64,000 bases of DNA from Lethocerus indicus (lineage: Eukaryota > Arthropoda > Insecta > Hemiptera > Belostomatidae). Location of the stretch: positions 9,545,600 to 9,609,599 of the forward strand of contig JACDQD010000007.1 of assembly GCA_019843655.1 (NCBI GenBank), read 5' to 3'. Shown piece after piece: positions 1 through 12,859 of this stretch. The notes below the pieces were generated by a model, which was not told the DNA's origin, ran no database searches, and was given only the letters and a program-made list of their open reading frames with translations. Made by a program: the position numbers and the translations under genes. Numbering within the stretch: the first letter of the stretch is position 1; the number at the start of each line of letters is the position of its first letter.

Positions 1-3000
1 AACCTAATATTACTCGAAATTTTCTCTGTGTTAAATGTATTCAACCTTTTAATTAACATAATTATGGTTAAATTAAATAATTATAATAATTAATTCATTG
101 TAACTTACAGTTCAATTGAAATGCGAGTAACAAAACACACATTCAATCAATTGTCAGTACGAAACTTGTGTGAAACGTCTGTCTTCTCTTTATGTTATAA
201 AACATGTGCCCAACAATTCATCTATGGTTTTAACACTTAGATATGATTCCGTATGAATGTGAATAACATTATGCATGTCCTTTATATACGAAAATATATG
301 TCTGGATTAAAATAACTGGGTTGTTTTGCATTTAGAAAACAAAATAATTTTCATACAAATTCTATAACTTAGTAAGTATTAAGTATAATGCTTCTGTCCG
401 AGCTTGAATTATATTCGAATCTTGAACCAAGTTGTCCAATTGGCGGCGTCATTCCTAAGCGAATTATATGCCGGAGGGAGAATGAAATTTGTCTCCAGTG
501 ACGGCTTTGTTTGAATAAATAAGGTACACGGCCGGAGCTCGAAAAAAATGAGAACAGCCTTATCGAATTATGTTACAATCAGAATATAAATTAGATTCTG
601 GAGCCAGCAAATCCTTGCCAGGTCCCAGTTATCATTGTTGTTGATGTCCGTAACAAATAAACCTACTTAATTTCTTTGTTTCCGATAACAGTTTGTGCCT
701 TTTGCGTGGAATGAAATATTCAGTATATACCTGCTACTAGCAGAAATAGGAAGTCGATTACTTTGGTACCACTAAATCGGTGGTGCATACCCTTGTAGCT
801 TAGTCTTAAGTAGGAACAGTGATGAGAGAAATAACCCCCTCCAATCACTTCGCATACGGTATCAGGCACAATTGCGCAGCTAATAAATAGAGTAAAATAA
901 AACATGCACAGTATATGTACACTTAATGTTCCAAAATATTCGACTACACTTGCTTAGCAATTACTGCTTCATTACTAAGCTTATATATATGAACTGAAAA
1001 CGGTGGCCGATATCATGACATTTTTCAAAATTGTTGGGCCATGTTGAGAAAATATATGAATTTTTACTTCTTTAGAGGCATAAATTGTGTTTAATTCTCT
1101 ATTGTTTAGATCGTTCTATTATTGGTAAATTCTATTGAGCGACTTTGTTTTAAAATATATTTTCCATTTTGCGCCGGGGTTGGACAACTGATATTTCATA
1201 CGTCCGAATAGAATAATCCGATGTATTTTCAATTCATCGCCTTGTTAGGGATTAATAAACTTCTGTATCTGTGAAGCCAAAATTTATTGCTTTTCAGTTA
1301 AAAATTATACCTTTCACCAGTACCATCGTTTTTAATCGGCTTAGCCCTGTCGTAGCTCTCAAATGGGATAATGCGTTTCGACAGTGTAGTAGCCAAAGCT
1401 AGTAAAAGACTCTTTTAAACTGAGGAATAACATTTCAGAATAACATTAGAATAATGTTACCCGGAATAATTTATAATATAGTACTGAAATAATTTTTGTA
1501 TGAATGTGTTTGTATTTATAACGCATGCAGAAACTGATTAAAGTAAATTAAAAAAATTGATGATAGCCAGAAATGGACCGGTGAATATCGGACGGCAATA
1601 GGTTGATCTCTTAAGTATTTTGTTTAACTGTTGAAGCCGAAGAGTATTTTCCTATTCCGCTAAACAACAAGGGCCAACAACACAAAGATTAGTTTATTTG
1701 GCCGTGAAACTCGTTCATTTTTCCAAATGAATACTCCTCATTCCACGCCTCAATGAAATGCTATGGGAGCTCTTCTGATTGGTACTCATATCTCTACCAG
1801 ACCGTGCAAACGTTTTAATCAGCTTTATTCAGAATCGACATTATGGCAGTAATCGTTTTTATAAATGGAGTTAGTATTATAACTGATAAATATAGAAGGT
1901 GAAAGACGGTTATATGTTGTTATTTGTAATATAGTTTGTACAAATAATTCTTTATTAGAAACAGTTCTTTTATATTATATTAGAGTGCAATTAGGATAAC
2001 TTGCCTGTAATTAATGTCGTGTAACTGACATGTGTTTCACTGTAACACTGATGAGAGAACTCATTATCACATTCAGTTTTTAATTGACGAACGAATAGGG
2101 ATAAAATTATTTGATGGCGAGTATTGAAGAAATTTAATATTACGGGAATCAATGAGTATGGAAATCAAACTAATTTAAAAGAGATTGCAGTTCCAAAAGA
2201 TCAGGTGAAAACATTTAAAATTATTCTTTGACCTTGTTCAGCAGAATGTTCACCGAGCGGCTTTCACCGTTGTCAATACTGGTGTCACTTTGAAGTAATG
2301 ATGATGGCAAAAACGGTCGTTTTGGAAGTGACAGTATTTTTCATGGCTCCCTGATTCAAACAAGAAAAAACAGCGAGCATTTTCCTTTGTGAAGTATCCA
2401 TATATAGTCATCCGTTTGTTAAATTGTTAAGGGCAGCAATTACGGGGCCCTTTTGATCTTATCAAGTGAAGACATTTATTTGATTAGAATTTATAGCTCC
2501 CTTTGTGTGGCCAATCATTTTAATAACACATAATTTGTACATAATAAAGAGTTCACATGTATTATGTTAGTCGATTGTATCGTTACAATCTCTCTAACCA
2601 CTATTATTCACTTTTGATTTTAAATTTAATATACATTCGAGGTTTTTATGTGACAGTGCTCTTTCTGTTTTTAGAGTACGTTTACTCAGCATTGTCTACT
2701 GTACTGAAACATTGTACTACCTTGCTCTAGTTAAACTAGGCAGCCAGTCATATAAAAGTATTAATACGTATCTATTGTACCGTTACTCGTTATTCCATTC
2801 TATAACTTCGTATGTTACTGGCAACGGTACAATACTTTTTCAATATCTCTGAACAGAGCAGTTATACAGCACCGAATTTGATTGAATAAATTTTATTTAG
2901 TATCGAATAAAATATCAAATGCGCATTATTTCTATATATAGGGGTTGAATATAATAATTTCGTGAATTAATTTCATCATTTTAAAAGGGTTTTGAGAATG

Positions 3001-4336
3001 TAGAAAATGGAACATATGATGATGGTCATGATCATTTCTATATTATTTTCTTTATTATTTGTACATCGAGTCTTCCTATTTTCCATTGATAACATAACAT
3101 GAAACTGATAATGCTGATGCAACTGAGCCCGTTCTACGTTAAGAGGGAGCACTTAGGTTTATTTCAGATTGGAAAGGCTGTCCCGAAACGGGATGTTGAG
3201 TCCGTATACCGCTTAGTATACCGGTCGGTTGAATATCGATTGTTGACTGTGGCTTGCCGCACGCCCGCCCTAACAAGCCGCACAGGACACTAACCTCCGA
3301 TGCGAATTCCCCACGCTGCATCCGCACAACCAATCTGAAATTGCCAACCCTCGGGCGCCGCTTTCATTTAGAGTCACACGACAACCGACCTCTAATAGCC
3401 AATCTGGCTAATATAATGGATTAATAGCGCTAGTGAAACATACGCATCTCAACCCCGATCAACATTCGTCTTTCCCATTTTATCAAATTTTTAAAAATCC
3501 CCCTCACTATAGTCGTTTGTATTTTCCTTACCTATTCCTTTCATTTAAATCGAAATGAAATTATTTTACAGCTCGAAATAAGTCACGATTTCACGCAGCA
3601 TGATTTACGTGATAACGTGGCCTGTCGAGCGTGGAAAAGCGTTTCCTACTGAGGTATTGATCGCGGTTTTGCATGGCTGAGATTACTGATCAATATTTTT
3701 TGAGAAATATTTTTGAAATAATTTTTATGGACAGTTGTACGAATTGCATACTTCTGTCGACAATTACCTGTAAAGTACGTTCTAATTAACAATTTTGTTT
3801 TTCTCTTTTATTGTTGCAACTGTAAAAAATACAATAAGCAACATTAATACAAGCACTAACTAAAATGAACAACAATGGAGGAGAAACCAACTGGTTTCCC
3901 CCCATTGTTTTATTACATTTAATTTTTTTAAACACAGGTCACGTGGCCTCTTCCTTTTCAGGCGTCTGTAAGGAAAGTTTGGGATGTCGGGAGATAGTAG
4001 GGTTTGGACTAGTGGATTTGGCTAATTAACAATTGAAAAATTGCAAATGGTTGGAATTGATCTTATTCGTGTCAAGATTAGCTGGGCTAAGGCGCCTTCA
4101 AAAGTTGGATGTATCAAAAATATTCTCTAATACATTGACAGTACGATCTAAATATTATGTCTATTACATTTGGTAGATCACGAACAATATTAGATGTTCT
4201 AACAAAAAGTACAATTCTTTACGCTAAATCTTAAAATCTCTCAAATGTTAACAATAATCACACATTATTATTTAGTTAATGTTTCTTGGATGCATTTTGG
4301 GAATTGAATATTAATATATTTTCTCTTTTTTTCTAG
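1..4336. other. Non-coding AT-rich stretch
   Basis: I see no coding exon, RNA gene or recognisable mobile element here. All open frames are short, and most begin at non-ATG codons. A somewhat GC-richer patch lies around 3170-3380, and the rest is A/T-rich single-copy-looking sequence. It could be intergenic or an intron of a gene that begins to the left. Confidence 0.6.
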
Positions 4337-4401
4337 GTATTTACTTTATTTCTTGGAAAGGTTTAACGAAATCACTTCATGGCATTGCTCCGAGGATAAA
4401 G
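4337..4401 (+). other. Candidate short internal exon (65 bp)
   Basis: The segment is bounded on the left by an almost pure pyrimidine tract ending in CTAG (4318-4336). On the right it has a near-consensus donor, AAAG|GTGAGT, at 4401/4402. Two of the three frames are open across it and the third has a stop. The two open peptides (beginning YLLYFLERF and IYFISWKGL) match nothing I know. If it belongs to the gene starting at 32023 it must be a 5' untranslated exon, because that ATG has an in-frame stop upstream at 31975-31977 and the phase that would join to the exon at 56162 is closed here. It could equally be a chance pairing of splice-like signals or an exon of a non-coding RNA. Confidence 0.35.
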
Positions 4402-5559
4402 GTGAGTTTCAATATTTAAGTACGCTTCGTAGTATAGGTCCGAGTTCAAGTAAGGATGAAAGAGAGTGTTAACTTTACTTGAGTTTGAAGAGGATTAATT
4501 GAAACAAGTAGGTATCTCCTTTCAAATTTATTTTCGAATATTTTACGCTGAAATTTGCATATTAAATATTTTGAAGACAAAATATAAAATGTAAATGGCT
4601 CTACAACTGATTAAACTATTTATTGTGCTTTCAAGAATATAATAACATGATAATAGCCTCTTCCTGTTGAGTAGTTCCACTCAAGATTAAATTATACGAA
4701 CGTTTCCGCGACAGGCGCCGGTGTCTAGTCTAATATTTAAAGTCAACTGAAGGTTTAAAGCAGCTATCTCTATAAGCCTTTGAGTTCCCTGGACAAACTC
4801 AACATAAGACAATTCATGTTCAATTCCCGACAAAAGAATAGTTTTCTATAAAACAATTTCCTACTATAAATACTAGTTGAACAGACAATAAATTCAATGA
4901 CTGAAAGAGCGGAACTCTTTTATGAGTTATCAAGTCCGAAAGTAAAAAATAAATCCAGACGACGGCGGAAACTTTCGACAGGAGTACGCTTGTACAAAAA
5001 CTTTTAAAAAACTTGATTTTATTTTTACTGTCATACCGATGGAAAGTGTTCCAACTCAACAGAAAATATCGAACAGTTTTACGATTTTATCTTTTTACAC
5101 TCAGTTAGGCAATTGGGTTCTAGGACTTTTCTTTTTGATAAGAATAAAGTAGGCCATTCCAAAAATGTTAATACAAAATTTTGACATAAAATATAATGAC
5201 AGGTCGACCATCCCTCATTAGGAGTGGAATGCACATACAGAAAGCTTTTGGAGATATGATTTTTATTTTTCGTATCATAAAGGATCATGTCGCGAAATAT
5301 ACTTCGAGGTCGTACCTAATTTCTAGGAAATTTAGATATGTTTTAGAGATAATACTTTCTAATGTGCAGAACGCACATTCCCCTGGGATTCAAAACTGTG
5401 TCAGTTCACAGAAATATCCCGAGGACCTATCGATCACCAGCGTTATGGCATTCGTTTTAAAGAAAAGGGGAAAGCGCTGTTGTAGTGTACGGACACAGTT
5501 TGAAGGAGATGCAGTGAGTGAGAGGGGTTAGAGGGGGCAAGAGAGAGCCGAAATGGGTT

Positions 5560-5830
5560 GGGTGATAATTACAGTTCAAGAGGTTCGAGTTGAGCCGAGG
5601 AGGTTTTCGTGGGTGGTACTTGTATTCTTCAACATTCAAAACGCGGACCCGGAGTGCAAACGACGGCCGGCCTTTCGTAAATGCGAACCGCCATTCACAA
5701 TGCACCAGCATTCAACCACTGCTACTGGGGATGTTTCCACCCGGCATTTTCCCGTCCGTCACAAATGAACCCGCCGTCCTCATTACGCCCCGGCTGTCAC
5801 AACGCCGAATTATTCTATTAAAATAATTAA
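5560..5830. other. GC-richer island in AT-rich DNA
   Basis: Base composition rises sharply compared with both flanks, and overlapping open frames of 71-84 codons occur on both strands, as expected from local GC content rather than coding. No splice sites or protein motifs stand out. Islands like this recur through the window and may be conserved regulatory DNA, but that is inference. Confidence 0.25.
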
Positions 5831-6430
5831 CTCTGTCTCATCCGTCCCTTAATGCCGACAATGGAATTAAATCGAATCCCGCGCTCATTGTGTCCTGTGT
5901 AAAGTTGAAGTATAGCATGATAAAGAGAAACATGACTGAGGCCACGTACTTTAAAGTTTTTCCCCTGACACAGAAAACATAATATAAAATAAAGATTTTA
6001 ATTTTTTAATAGCGCTCCAACTTTCATCGGCAGGGCCACCTCCATTTTGAAAGGCATTTGTGAAAGTTTCGCTCTCAATATTGTCCGGCGATTGGTTCTT
6101 TAACTTTACATTCTGTACTGAATTGCTCTGATTATTACCTTCTAACGATATGTCCAAAAAAATGTGTGGCACCATAAACCACCATGAGATGCTTGATGGC
6201 TCTGAAAAGTGTCGAAAATACGGCCGAAAAAGACGACGATAAATACCCCCGCCATCGGTAGGAACACCCCGGCAATCGGCAGTAATAGAGACGAACAATT
6301 GTATTTATTATTGCTGAGAATCGGAGCAGCCGTCCGCGTTGTACAGCGTAGAGGTCACTGCTGACCTCTGACCTGACCCCATGACCTGGAATGTTGCTTC
6401 TTGACATGACCGGACATGAGATGCATGCAC

Positions 6431-6531
6431 GCTGAAAGTTTGATGGAAATCGGTTCAGCCGTTTGGAAATGCATAGCGAACACACACACACACAGACAGA
6501 CAAACGCCATTTGATAAATATTATATAGATT
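6431..6531 (+). mobile_element. RTE-type LINE 3'-end-like fragment
   Basis: The segment has the characteristic order of insect RTE-like LINE 3' tails: a 'TTTGATGGAAATCGG' stretch, then 'TTCAGCCGTTTGGAAATGCA', a run of ACACAC, 'AGACAGACAAACGCC', and a short AT-rich end with TATATAGATT. The CAC/GTG run explains the artificial Cys/Val-rich open frame on the opposite strand. No reverse transcriptase domain is visible upstream, so this is a 5'-truncated copy or a non-autonomous relative. The left limit is uncertain, and repeat-derived sequence may reach back to about 6260. Confidence 0.65.
6481..6506. repeat. (CA)n/(CAGA)n microsatellite inside the LINE tail
   Basis: An uninterrupted CA run of about seven units passes into CAGACAGACAAAC. 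This is the simple-sequence portion of the RTE-like 3' end rather than an independent locus. Confidence 0.85.
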
Positions 6532-7470
6532 GGAGCCTTTGAGACCCAAAATTGTAGAATTATTGCGAATATTATAGAAATCCAAGATGCTCATTAAGTC
6601 AATAAGTATTCAAAATCGAAGGCTATTCAGTGTAATCACAGTGTCGTGTTCTATGTATTAACATTTTTTTTGCTCTGTTAGATCAATTTTCGGGCTTGTC
6701 TTTTTGTAGGGTGACGGGTTATACAGTACGGTATGTCACACACGTGATAATATTCCACATATTTACTTCAATTTTATTTTAAAGTAATGTAAATTCTATT
6801 ATTATGGACGAAAAAAGTCACACTCCAATATGGATCTGAAGTAGCATGGTTTATGTTGTGGACAGTGATCCTGACCGCCAGAATCTGCCACAGTCACCGC
6901 GAAGCATTTAACTAAGCCCTTTAAACTTATACCGGCATTAGCTTTCATGTGGTAGAGTTTAATGAACCGAACAATCGAACTGTCCGTGTTACGCCTCAAT
7001 TATACTGGCAGAGGAGGAACTTGGGCTTCGTTTTGGGGCTTAAAGTTGAATTTTGGATTATAGTCTTCGAGGACGTCATTCCGTCATAATCATCGCTTAT
7101 TAATTGAACGAGGCCTATTAATTGGCCTATTATTTATCTGCCCCCGTTGGTATAGTAATATAGGAAAGGAGTGTCCAGTAGTAGTAGCGGTTATTCAAAT
7201 TAGATTTCATGATATTAAACAAATATCAAGCACTAATTAATACCTGTGCGGTTTTCAGACTCCTATTTTTAATGAGTTATTTTATAGGGCGTTAAGAGTT
7301 TATATTATGTAAAATAAAAATAAATTTGCAATGAGAACTTCCTGTGAGGCCAGTATTAGTACAGCACACACACATGTATACACCAAGGTAAACATAAAAA
7401 ATTGCCTCCCATATCACCGAGGGAGTGATATATTAATTTAATGGTTCATATTTTTAATTTAATAGTATGA

Positions 7471-7515
7471 CGTGGGGTCGCCCGGGCGGTCTAAGCGGCA
7501 CAGGTGCCCTTAACT
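7471..7515 (+). mobile_element. Possible tRNA-derived SINE head (fragment)
   Basis: The stretch GTCGCCCGGGCGGTCTAAGC resembles the A-box and D-arm of a Leu/Ser-type tRNA (compare TGGCCGAGNGGTCTAAGGCG). It stands out as a GC-rich patch in AT-rich DNA. No B-box (GGTTCGAATCC-like) or acceptor-stem pairing follows, so it is not an intact tRNA. It may be a decayed SINE head or a chance resemblance. Confidence 0.25.
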
Positions 7516-10500
7516 GGTGTTAGTGTAAATCGTTAAAATATATTTTCTTAATCTTCCATATCTGAAGCCATACGTACACAAAATATCACTACGATTAGAC
7601 GATCGAAACTACTAATAACTAATACGAAACGTAGTTAAGGGAGATATCGCGAGAAACCTGAAATAAATTGTCAATCGCAAAATGGAAGAGGGTGGTGTTG
7701 TTGCATTTCAAAATTAAATATTTACGCTCATAAAGCTTCATCGTTCGTTTCGTTTAAACTGCATTGATTTTTGAATAATTTAGAATCAACTGAAAGGCAA
7801 TATAAAATTTAAAACACCCAAACTTCAAAGTACAGTCAAAGGGCAGTCATAAAATATTACTACCCTTATTAATAAACTGGATTGGCTATTAATCTCTTTC
7901 AACCTGTAGGGACAACCAATATTAAAAGTAGCTAATGATAATTATTATTGAACATATACCCTTATTCGTCAATTCACATGAATGTCCAATGGACCTAGAG
8001 AGAAAGGTTTATGATTAAACTAAAAAAATCGCGAAACATGTTATTGACTCACTAATTAATTATACTATTATAAAGAGTTTATGGGGATTGTACGTTAAAT
8101 TATGTTAGTTGTAATGACCCTGTCAGGCCTACTGATGAGATGGAAACGGCCTCAATCGTAAACGGCCCGGAGAACAATTGCGGACATCGATCGTTGCTGA
8201 AGCCAGGTTTTTCGGCAAGAGTATCTCAAAATTTTCTGGGTTTCCCTTTTCGCGCCAGCCGCCCGGATAACGCCTCGCCCAGTGGTTTTTTTTTCCCACT
8301 CCCGTCGAGAAGTATTTGCCCCCGGCCATTACCGTCACGGCCAATATTGAACCTCTTCTGGGCCGTTAGTCTTCACGACTCCGCACTCTTTCTCCGGACC
8401 CCGAGACGTGCTCGACCGTTGCGATCTTCGATTGCTACAATATCGAAATGTGCTACCCTTTCCGGACGTTTATGATAATAGAACTAGCCACCGCTCAGTT
8501 TATACGTATTATTGGTTACGATCGGGAAAATTTGAACTGAAGAACCTCGTAAATAAAACCTTGTTACTGAAATGAGACATTTAAATTCTAAAACTATATA
8601 CATATATATAGGATAATATTTCAACAGGAGATATACAGATAACTGCTCTCTAGATAGGGCTCTTAAGGAATTGAATACCGAATTGAATTTTAATGATTGT
8701 GTTTATGATATTATATGAGTAAGTCTTTCACTGTAAAAGCAAATATACTTTTAATTAGTTGAATACTAATTAGTTCAAAACTCTACAGTTAATTTGTATA
8801 GCACGATAGTGATGCAGTATCCATACGTCGTATATTAAAATTTCGTCGATACCGACATATCCTGGAACCCTGAATTCTGGCCAGTTGTTTATTTCGCGGG
8901 TATTTATACTCCAATCGCCAACGCTAATGCAAATGCATTTTCGCCGGTAGTCTATCGGTGATTTCAAAGGATGCCGAAAAAACAACACACCCGTTCTCGC
9001 TTTTACCGGACGAATTTTCCGGCGCTCTTTCCTCACTACACTAACCAACACACCGCCGCACTCTCCTACACCTGATAGATTACTTCCCGTTACCAAAGCT
9101 TTTAGATCTGTGTAAAGCCCCATTTATAAATGTGCCTGCTTCCAACCGATCCAACATGGCAAGGTATAATGGATAAAGCTTCTTTTGATGGAACGGTTTA
9201 ATGCTATGCACTTCCTTTCAGTTGGGCCATGAACGGATATTTGGTTAATTATGTTTTAAATTGATTCCTGTGCGGCAAAAAATATTTTTGCGTAATCCTT
9301 AGCATTTTAAGTCATTAAAATTTAACATATTCTACATTATTATTAACATTTTCCGGTAGACGTTATATTCTTCGGTTTGTTAGTATTCCTGGACCTAGGC
9401 CCATGCATGAAATTCCTGAGTGGAATCGTCAGTTGTAGCACAATTATTTCATCTACATTACTAATTTCTGTTTGAAGTCAGAGTTTTATAAAACATAAAA
9501 TACAGGTCCCTCAACTGAGGTTGAAGTGATGGTGATTTACAATTCCTGCGGGAAACTCCGAGGAACATCCACTATTCCAATCTCGTAATATATTTTATTC
9601 CATTCTGGTGTTAAACTTTATTGCTTCGGATTCAGGCGAAGTGGGCCAGCGACCATTCCTGAATTCAATAAATCCTTCTTTTCAAATAATTGCTTTCATT
9701 TCTACCGCCCAAAACGAATCACAATGCCGGCTGGGAAATGGATTTTCCACATTTTGAAAACTAAGTGAAAAGTATTTATTTCTGTACTCTGAATAAATAA
9801 ATAAATAAATATCTATTTTCCGGATGTATAATTTCGGTTTGTCGTCATGTTAAACTGTATGTGCCGTTAAAAACTCGTATTTGATTTATACGTAACGAAA
9901 CATAAACGTGGTGGGTTAAAGTCACGTATCGTGAGATATTATTATTGTGACGATGTCCAAAAGGTTTTTGACATGTAGTCCGTAAACCGTTTAAGGGGGT
10001 CCCTATGAAAGCCCAAGGAAATTAAATTCCTCCGTTTAAGCGACGAAACCTGTCATGGCCCAGGGGAAAATTCCAAAGAATACACCAATTCTGTATTCGA
10101 GACACGTCTTCAGTTTCAGACCTATATTAAAATTCGAACAAATATAGCTCAATACAGTTCAATTTCCCTGCACGCTGAGCGCTGATGAACTACCATACTC
10201 TATTTCGCCGTGTGTGGCGGGGAGGATAACACATTGGACGGTGTTGGAAATGTATAGAAAGCATTTTCTTGGTTACATCAAAATCGATTATCGTGTAGGC
10301 CTAAACACCCACTTATTGTTCACATACCCCGTAGAGACATTTACATATAAGAATAATTTCTTTTGAATTTTATCGCCAGATTGTTATAAATTTAAGATAT
10401 CAATGAGGCGGTGCGCGTTGTGGTATTAAGAATGAATTGTTTACTCTTTCGGAAAATTTGTAATATTTTGACAGGACAAGATCTGTAATGTTGTTTCTAA

Positions 10501-11170
10501 TAACATCTGCGTCTCAGAAGTGTGCATTTTACAAACATCGCGAAAATTTACAACTCCTTACATCAAAACAGCTGCTATTAATTTCAAGCCATGAAAAATG
10601 ACTAAGAGGAATTTAAAATCTGAGGATTGATTCGAGTGAGCCAAAAAGCTAAAATTCAATAATTTGGGATTTTGATTGTCTCTTCTTATTCCTCTGTATG
10701 AGTGTCCATTGAATCTGATATATAAAACATGTTCCGAAGATTTCTTACAACTTACTATTTAGCTTAATTAGTTTAATTTTAATTATTAGTTAATATTATT
10801 TGGCGGGTCTATCTAGTGCAGTAAGATAATAGGAAGCGTATTTAGTACTAAATGTCCAACTCCAACCCAATTAATGAGATCAGTTTCAATATATTAATTT
10901 TGTATCAGAGTAGTATAGATACTGTTACAGAACAATGAGTCGAGTACTATAATTATGGTAGGAGGTATGGAAAGTGCAAGTAGTCCACTCGCACTTACTA
11001 GAGTGGGTACTATATCATACAGTCGGCGATTTATTGAGCGATAACGTTTAGGTAATTGTAGGGACGATTTGGACTATTGATAAGTCAATGGTACAATGCC
11101 ACGAAGGGTGTATACGGAGCATTGACCGTCTTACTGGAGACCGATTTAAGGCGTAGAGTATTGCACGTGT
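7516..11170. other. Non-coding stretch
   Basis: No supported gene. GC-richer patches occur at about 8210-8430 and 8860-9120. The second holds a minus-strand 117-codon ATG open frame (8770-9123) with no recognisable motif and no matching splice sites. Otherwise the sequence is AT-rich with no obvious repeats apart from a short (AATA)n run. Confidence 0.5.
9791..9812. repeat. (AATA)n short tandem repeat
   Basis: Five consecutive AATA-type units in an AT-rich context. A simple microsatellite with no associated element. Confidence 0.85.
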
Positions 11171-11179
11171 CCGTGAATA

Positions 11180-11510
11180 ATAAGGCGGGGGCGGAGGAGG
11201 AGTGGGTTAGTGGGGCAGGGTGGACTATAGTTAGTGGTGTGGGGTCCGGGGGTTGGCCGGGGCCGGGGGATCAATGCGGGTGCGGGCCCCGGGGGCGGCA
11301 GCGGCGGGAGCGGGAGCGGCTCCCGGCTCCGGTGCACTACTGGCGGCGGCGGGACTCCCGGCGCTCGGTGCTGCCCCCACTCGGTGCCCGCCTCCACCCC
11401 GTCCCGCACCGCCCCGCCCTGCCCTGCCCTGCCCCCGTCTCTTTCAGTCTTTCAACGTCGCCCGTTGCCAAAAGTGCGTGTCCGCGTCCCACCCGCCTTG
11501 TGCCCGTCTG
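11180..11510. promoter_or_regulatory. Very GC-rich, CpG-rich island (candidate promoter or first exon)
   Basis: This is the most GC-rich stretch in the window, with CCGGGG, GGCGGC and CCCGCC runs and many CpGs, set abruptly in AT-rich DNA. All three + frames and one - frame are open across it, so the open frames (Gly/Ala/Pro-rich low complexity) are not evidence of coding. A strong polypyrimidine tract ending in TTTCAG (11415-11447) could be a splice acceptor, with a weaker donor (CCAAG|GTACAA) at 11680/11681, which would define a 233-bp exon. It could be an alternative promoter or leader exon of the gene beginning at 32023, or the start of another transcript. Confidence 0.35.
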
Positions 11511-11590
11511 TGCGATTCTCTTCTACTTCTATTAAACACGAATATTATTCTCTCATACTCACTCCTCACATCACTTCGCATCGACACAAC

Positions 11591-11627
11591 CCTCTTCTCT
11601 TCTCTTCTCTTCTTTTGTCTTCTCTCT
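11591..11627. repeat. Polypyrimidine (TCTTC)n tract
   Basis: Imperfect TCTTC/TTCTC repeats just downstream of the GC island. On the other strand this is a GA-rich tract, of the sort bound by GAGA-type factors in insect promoters. Its position next to the CpG-rich block fits a promoter region, but this is inference. Confidence 0.6.
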
Positions 11628-12652
11628 ATATTCTCTACTACTACACACCTACACCGTCTTCTCCGCCACTATCTTCCAAGGTACAAATATACACACCGTA
11701 TTTTATTTATACGCGAATTTTGAAACGTGGCCTACTTCTTGATAACTACTATTTACATTTTGTAATAATTTATAAGGCGATTATGGCACATGGACGATTA
11801 AAAAATTATAAACCCTATTTAGCTAAAATAGGATGCGTTTTCCCGCTAAATTACCATTCGTAAAATCATTTATTTTTACATCGTTGACAAAATTTTCTCG
11901 CCACGAGTACACCTCTCCGATGGATCGATTAAAATATTATAAGCTAAATATGAAGAAAGGAATAACATCGCATGTAATAATTTTATTGCTGTGTTGATAA
12001 CATGTTCGTCTATTTTATTTGGCATAAAATGAGATTGATATTTGGCACGACCTATGCGTGGATCGGCTTTTAATCGCCTGCTAAGAAAGGGGGTTCCATT
12101 TAAATCGGGGCTAATAGGGAGTATTCATGTATAAAAAATATATTGTAAAAATCTATTACTGTCTTAATGAAATATTAATTAATTTTGTATTGATATGTTT
12201 TAATGATAAACGCCTAATATGAAGCATCAGTTCTGGACAGCTATATTCTGTACGAGTTCTACAACAATTTCCATATAGATTTCTGACGAACCATTCTCAG
12301 ACTGAAAATAATGATATTTATTAAAATCTAATCCTTCAGTCAACAAAAGGGGAACTACAATTAATGATAGTAAATACAATTTTCATTATTATTCGTCACC
12401 CTCCTTACTTTTATATGTTACATATCATACAAATAACTTGTTGTAAACATCAGTTTGAGCCTGTTAATGTTGAATATGAATGGTATTTTAGATTTCCAGA
12501 TTATTTTCACACAACTTAGCAATTTTCCAGTGGGAGAGAATTGTATTGTTCAGATTTATAAAGAATAGGCAGATGAAATGAGGTGGAAATGAGAGGAACC
12601 TGATACAAAAGTTTATTGCTATCCGCGAATTTTCAATCTCCACCTCTCGTGC

Positions 12653-12712
12653 CCCTGTCCACCCTCTCTCTCTCTCCCTCTCTAACTCACTCTCGTCCTC
12701 CCCCTGATTTGG
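12653..12712. repeat. (CT)n / GAGA-rich tract
   Basis: A run of CTCTCTCTCTCTCCCTCTCT followed by further C/T-rich sequence. The opposite strand reads GAGAGAG. It lies beside a GC-richer segment (12720-12850). It may be a simple repeat or a cluster of GAGA-factor sites. Confidence 0.6.
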
Positions 12713-12859
12713 CGGTCTCACTCCAACTTTATATTTCCCAGAGGGATCCTGCGGACGAAACCCGAAGCGCCTGAATAATTTCCCACCGCACGCCGCCAGT
12801 AGTTGCGCGTTTACTGCATCCTTTGCTTTGGTGATATGGTGGTTTTCTTTATTTTGGGG

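Noticed and set aside
5951..6503. Overlapping minus-strand frames of 115 and 122 codons
   Set aside because: They cross the RTE-like LINE tail, and the Cys/Val repeats are translations of the CA microsatellite.
8770..9123. Minus-strand 117-codon ATG frame
   Set aside because: Lies over a GC-richer island, shows no motif, and has no convincing promoter or splice context.
11234..11863. Longest open frame in the window (209 codons, + strand)
   Set aside because: It starts at a non-ATG codon and is low-complexity Gly/Pro/Ser in the GC island, then runs into AT-rich sequence. Other frames are open over the same GC-rich bases. No family resemblance.
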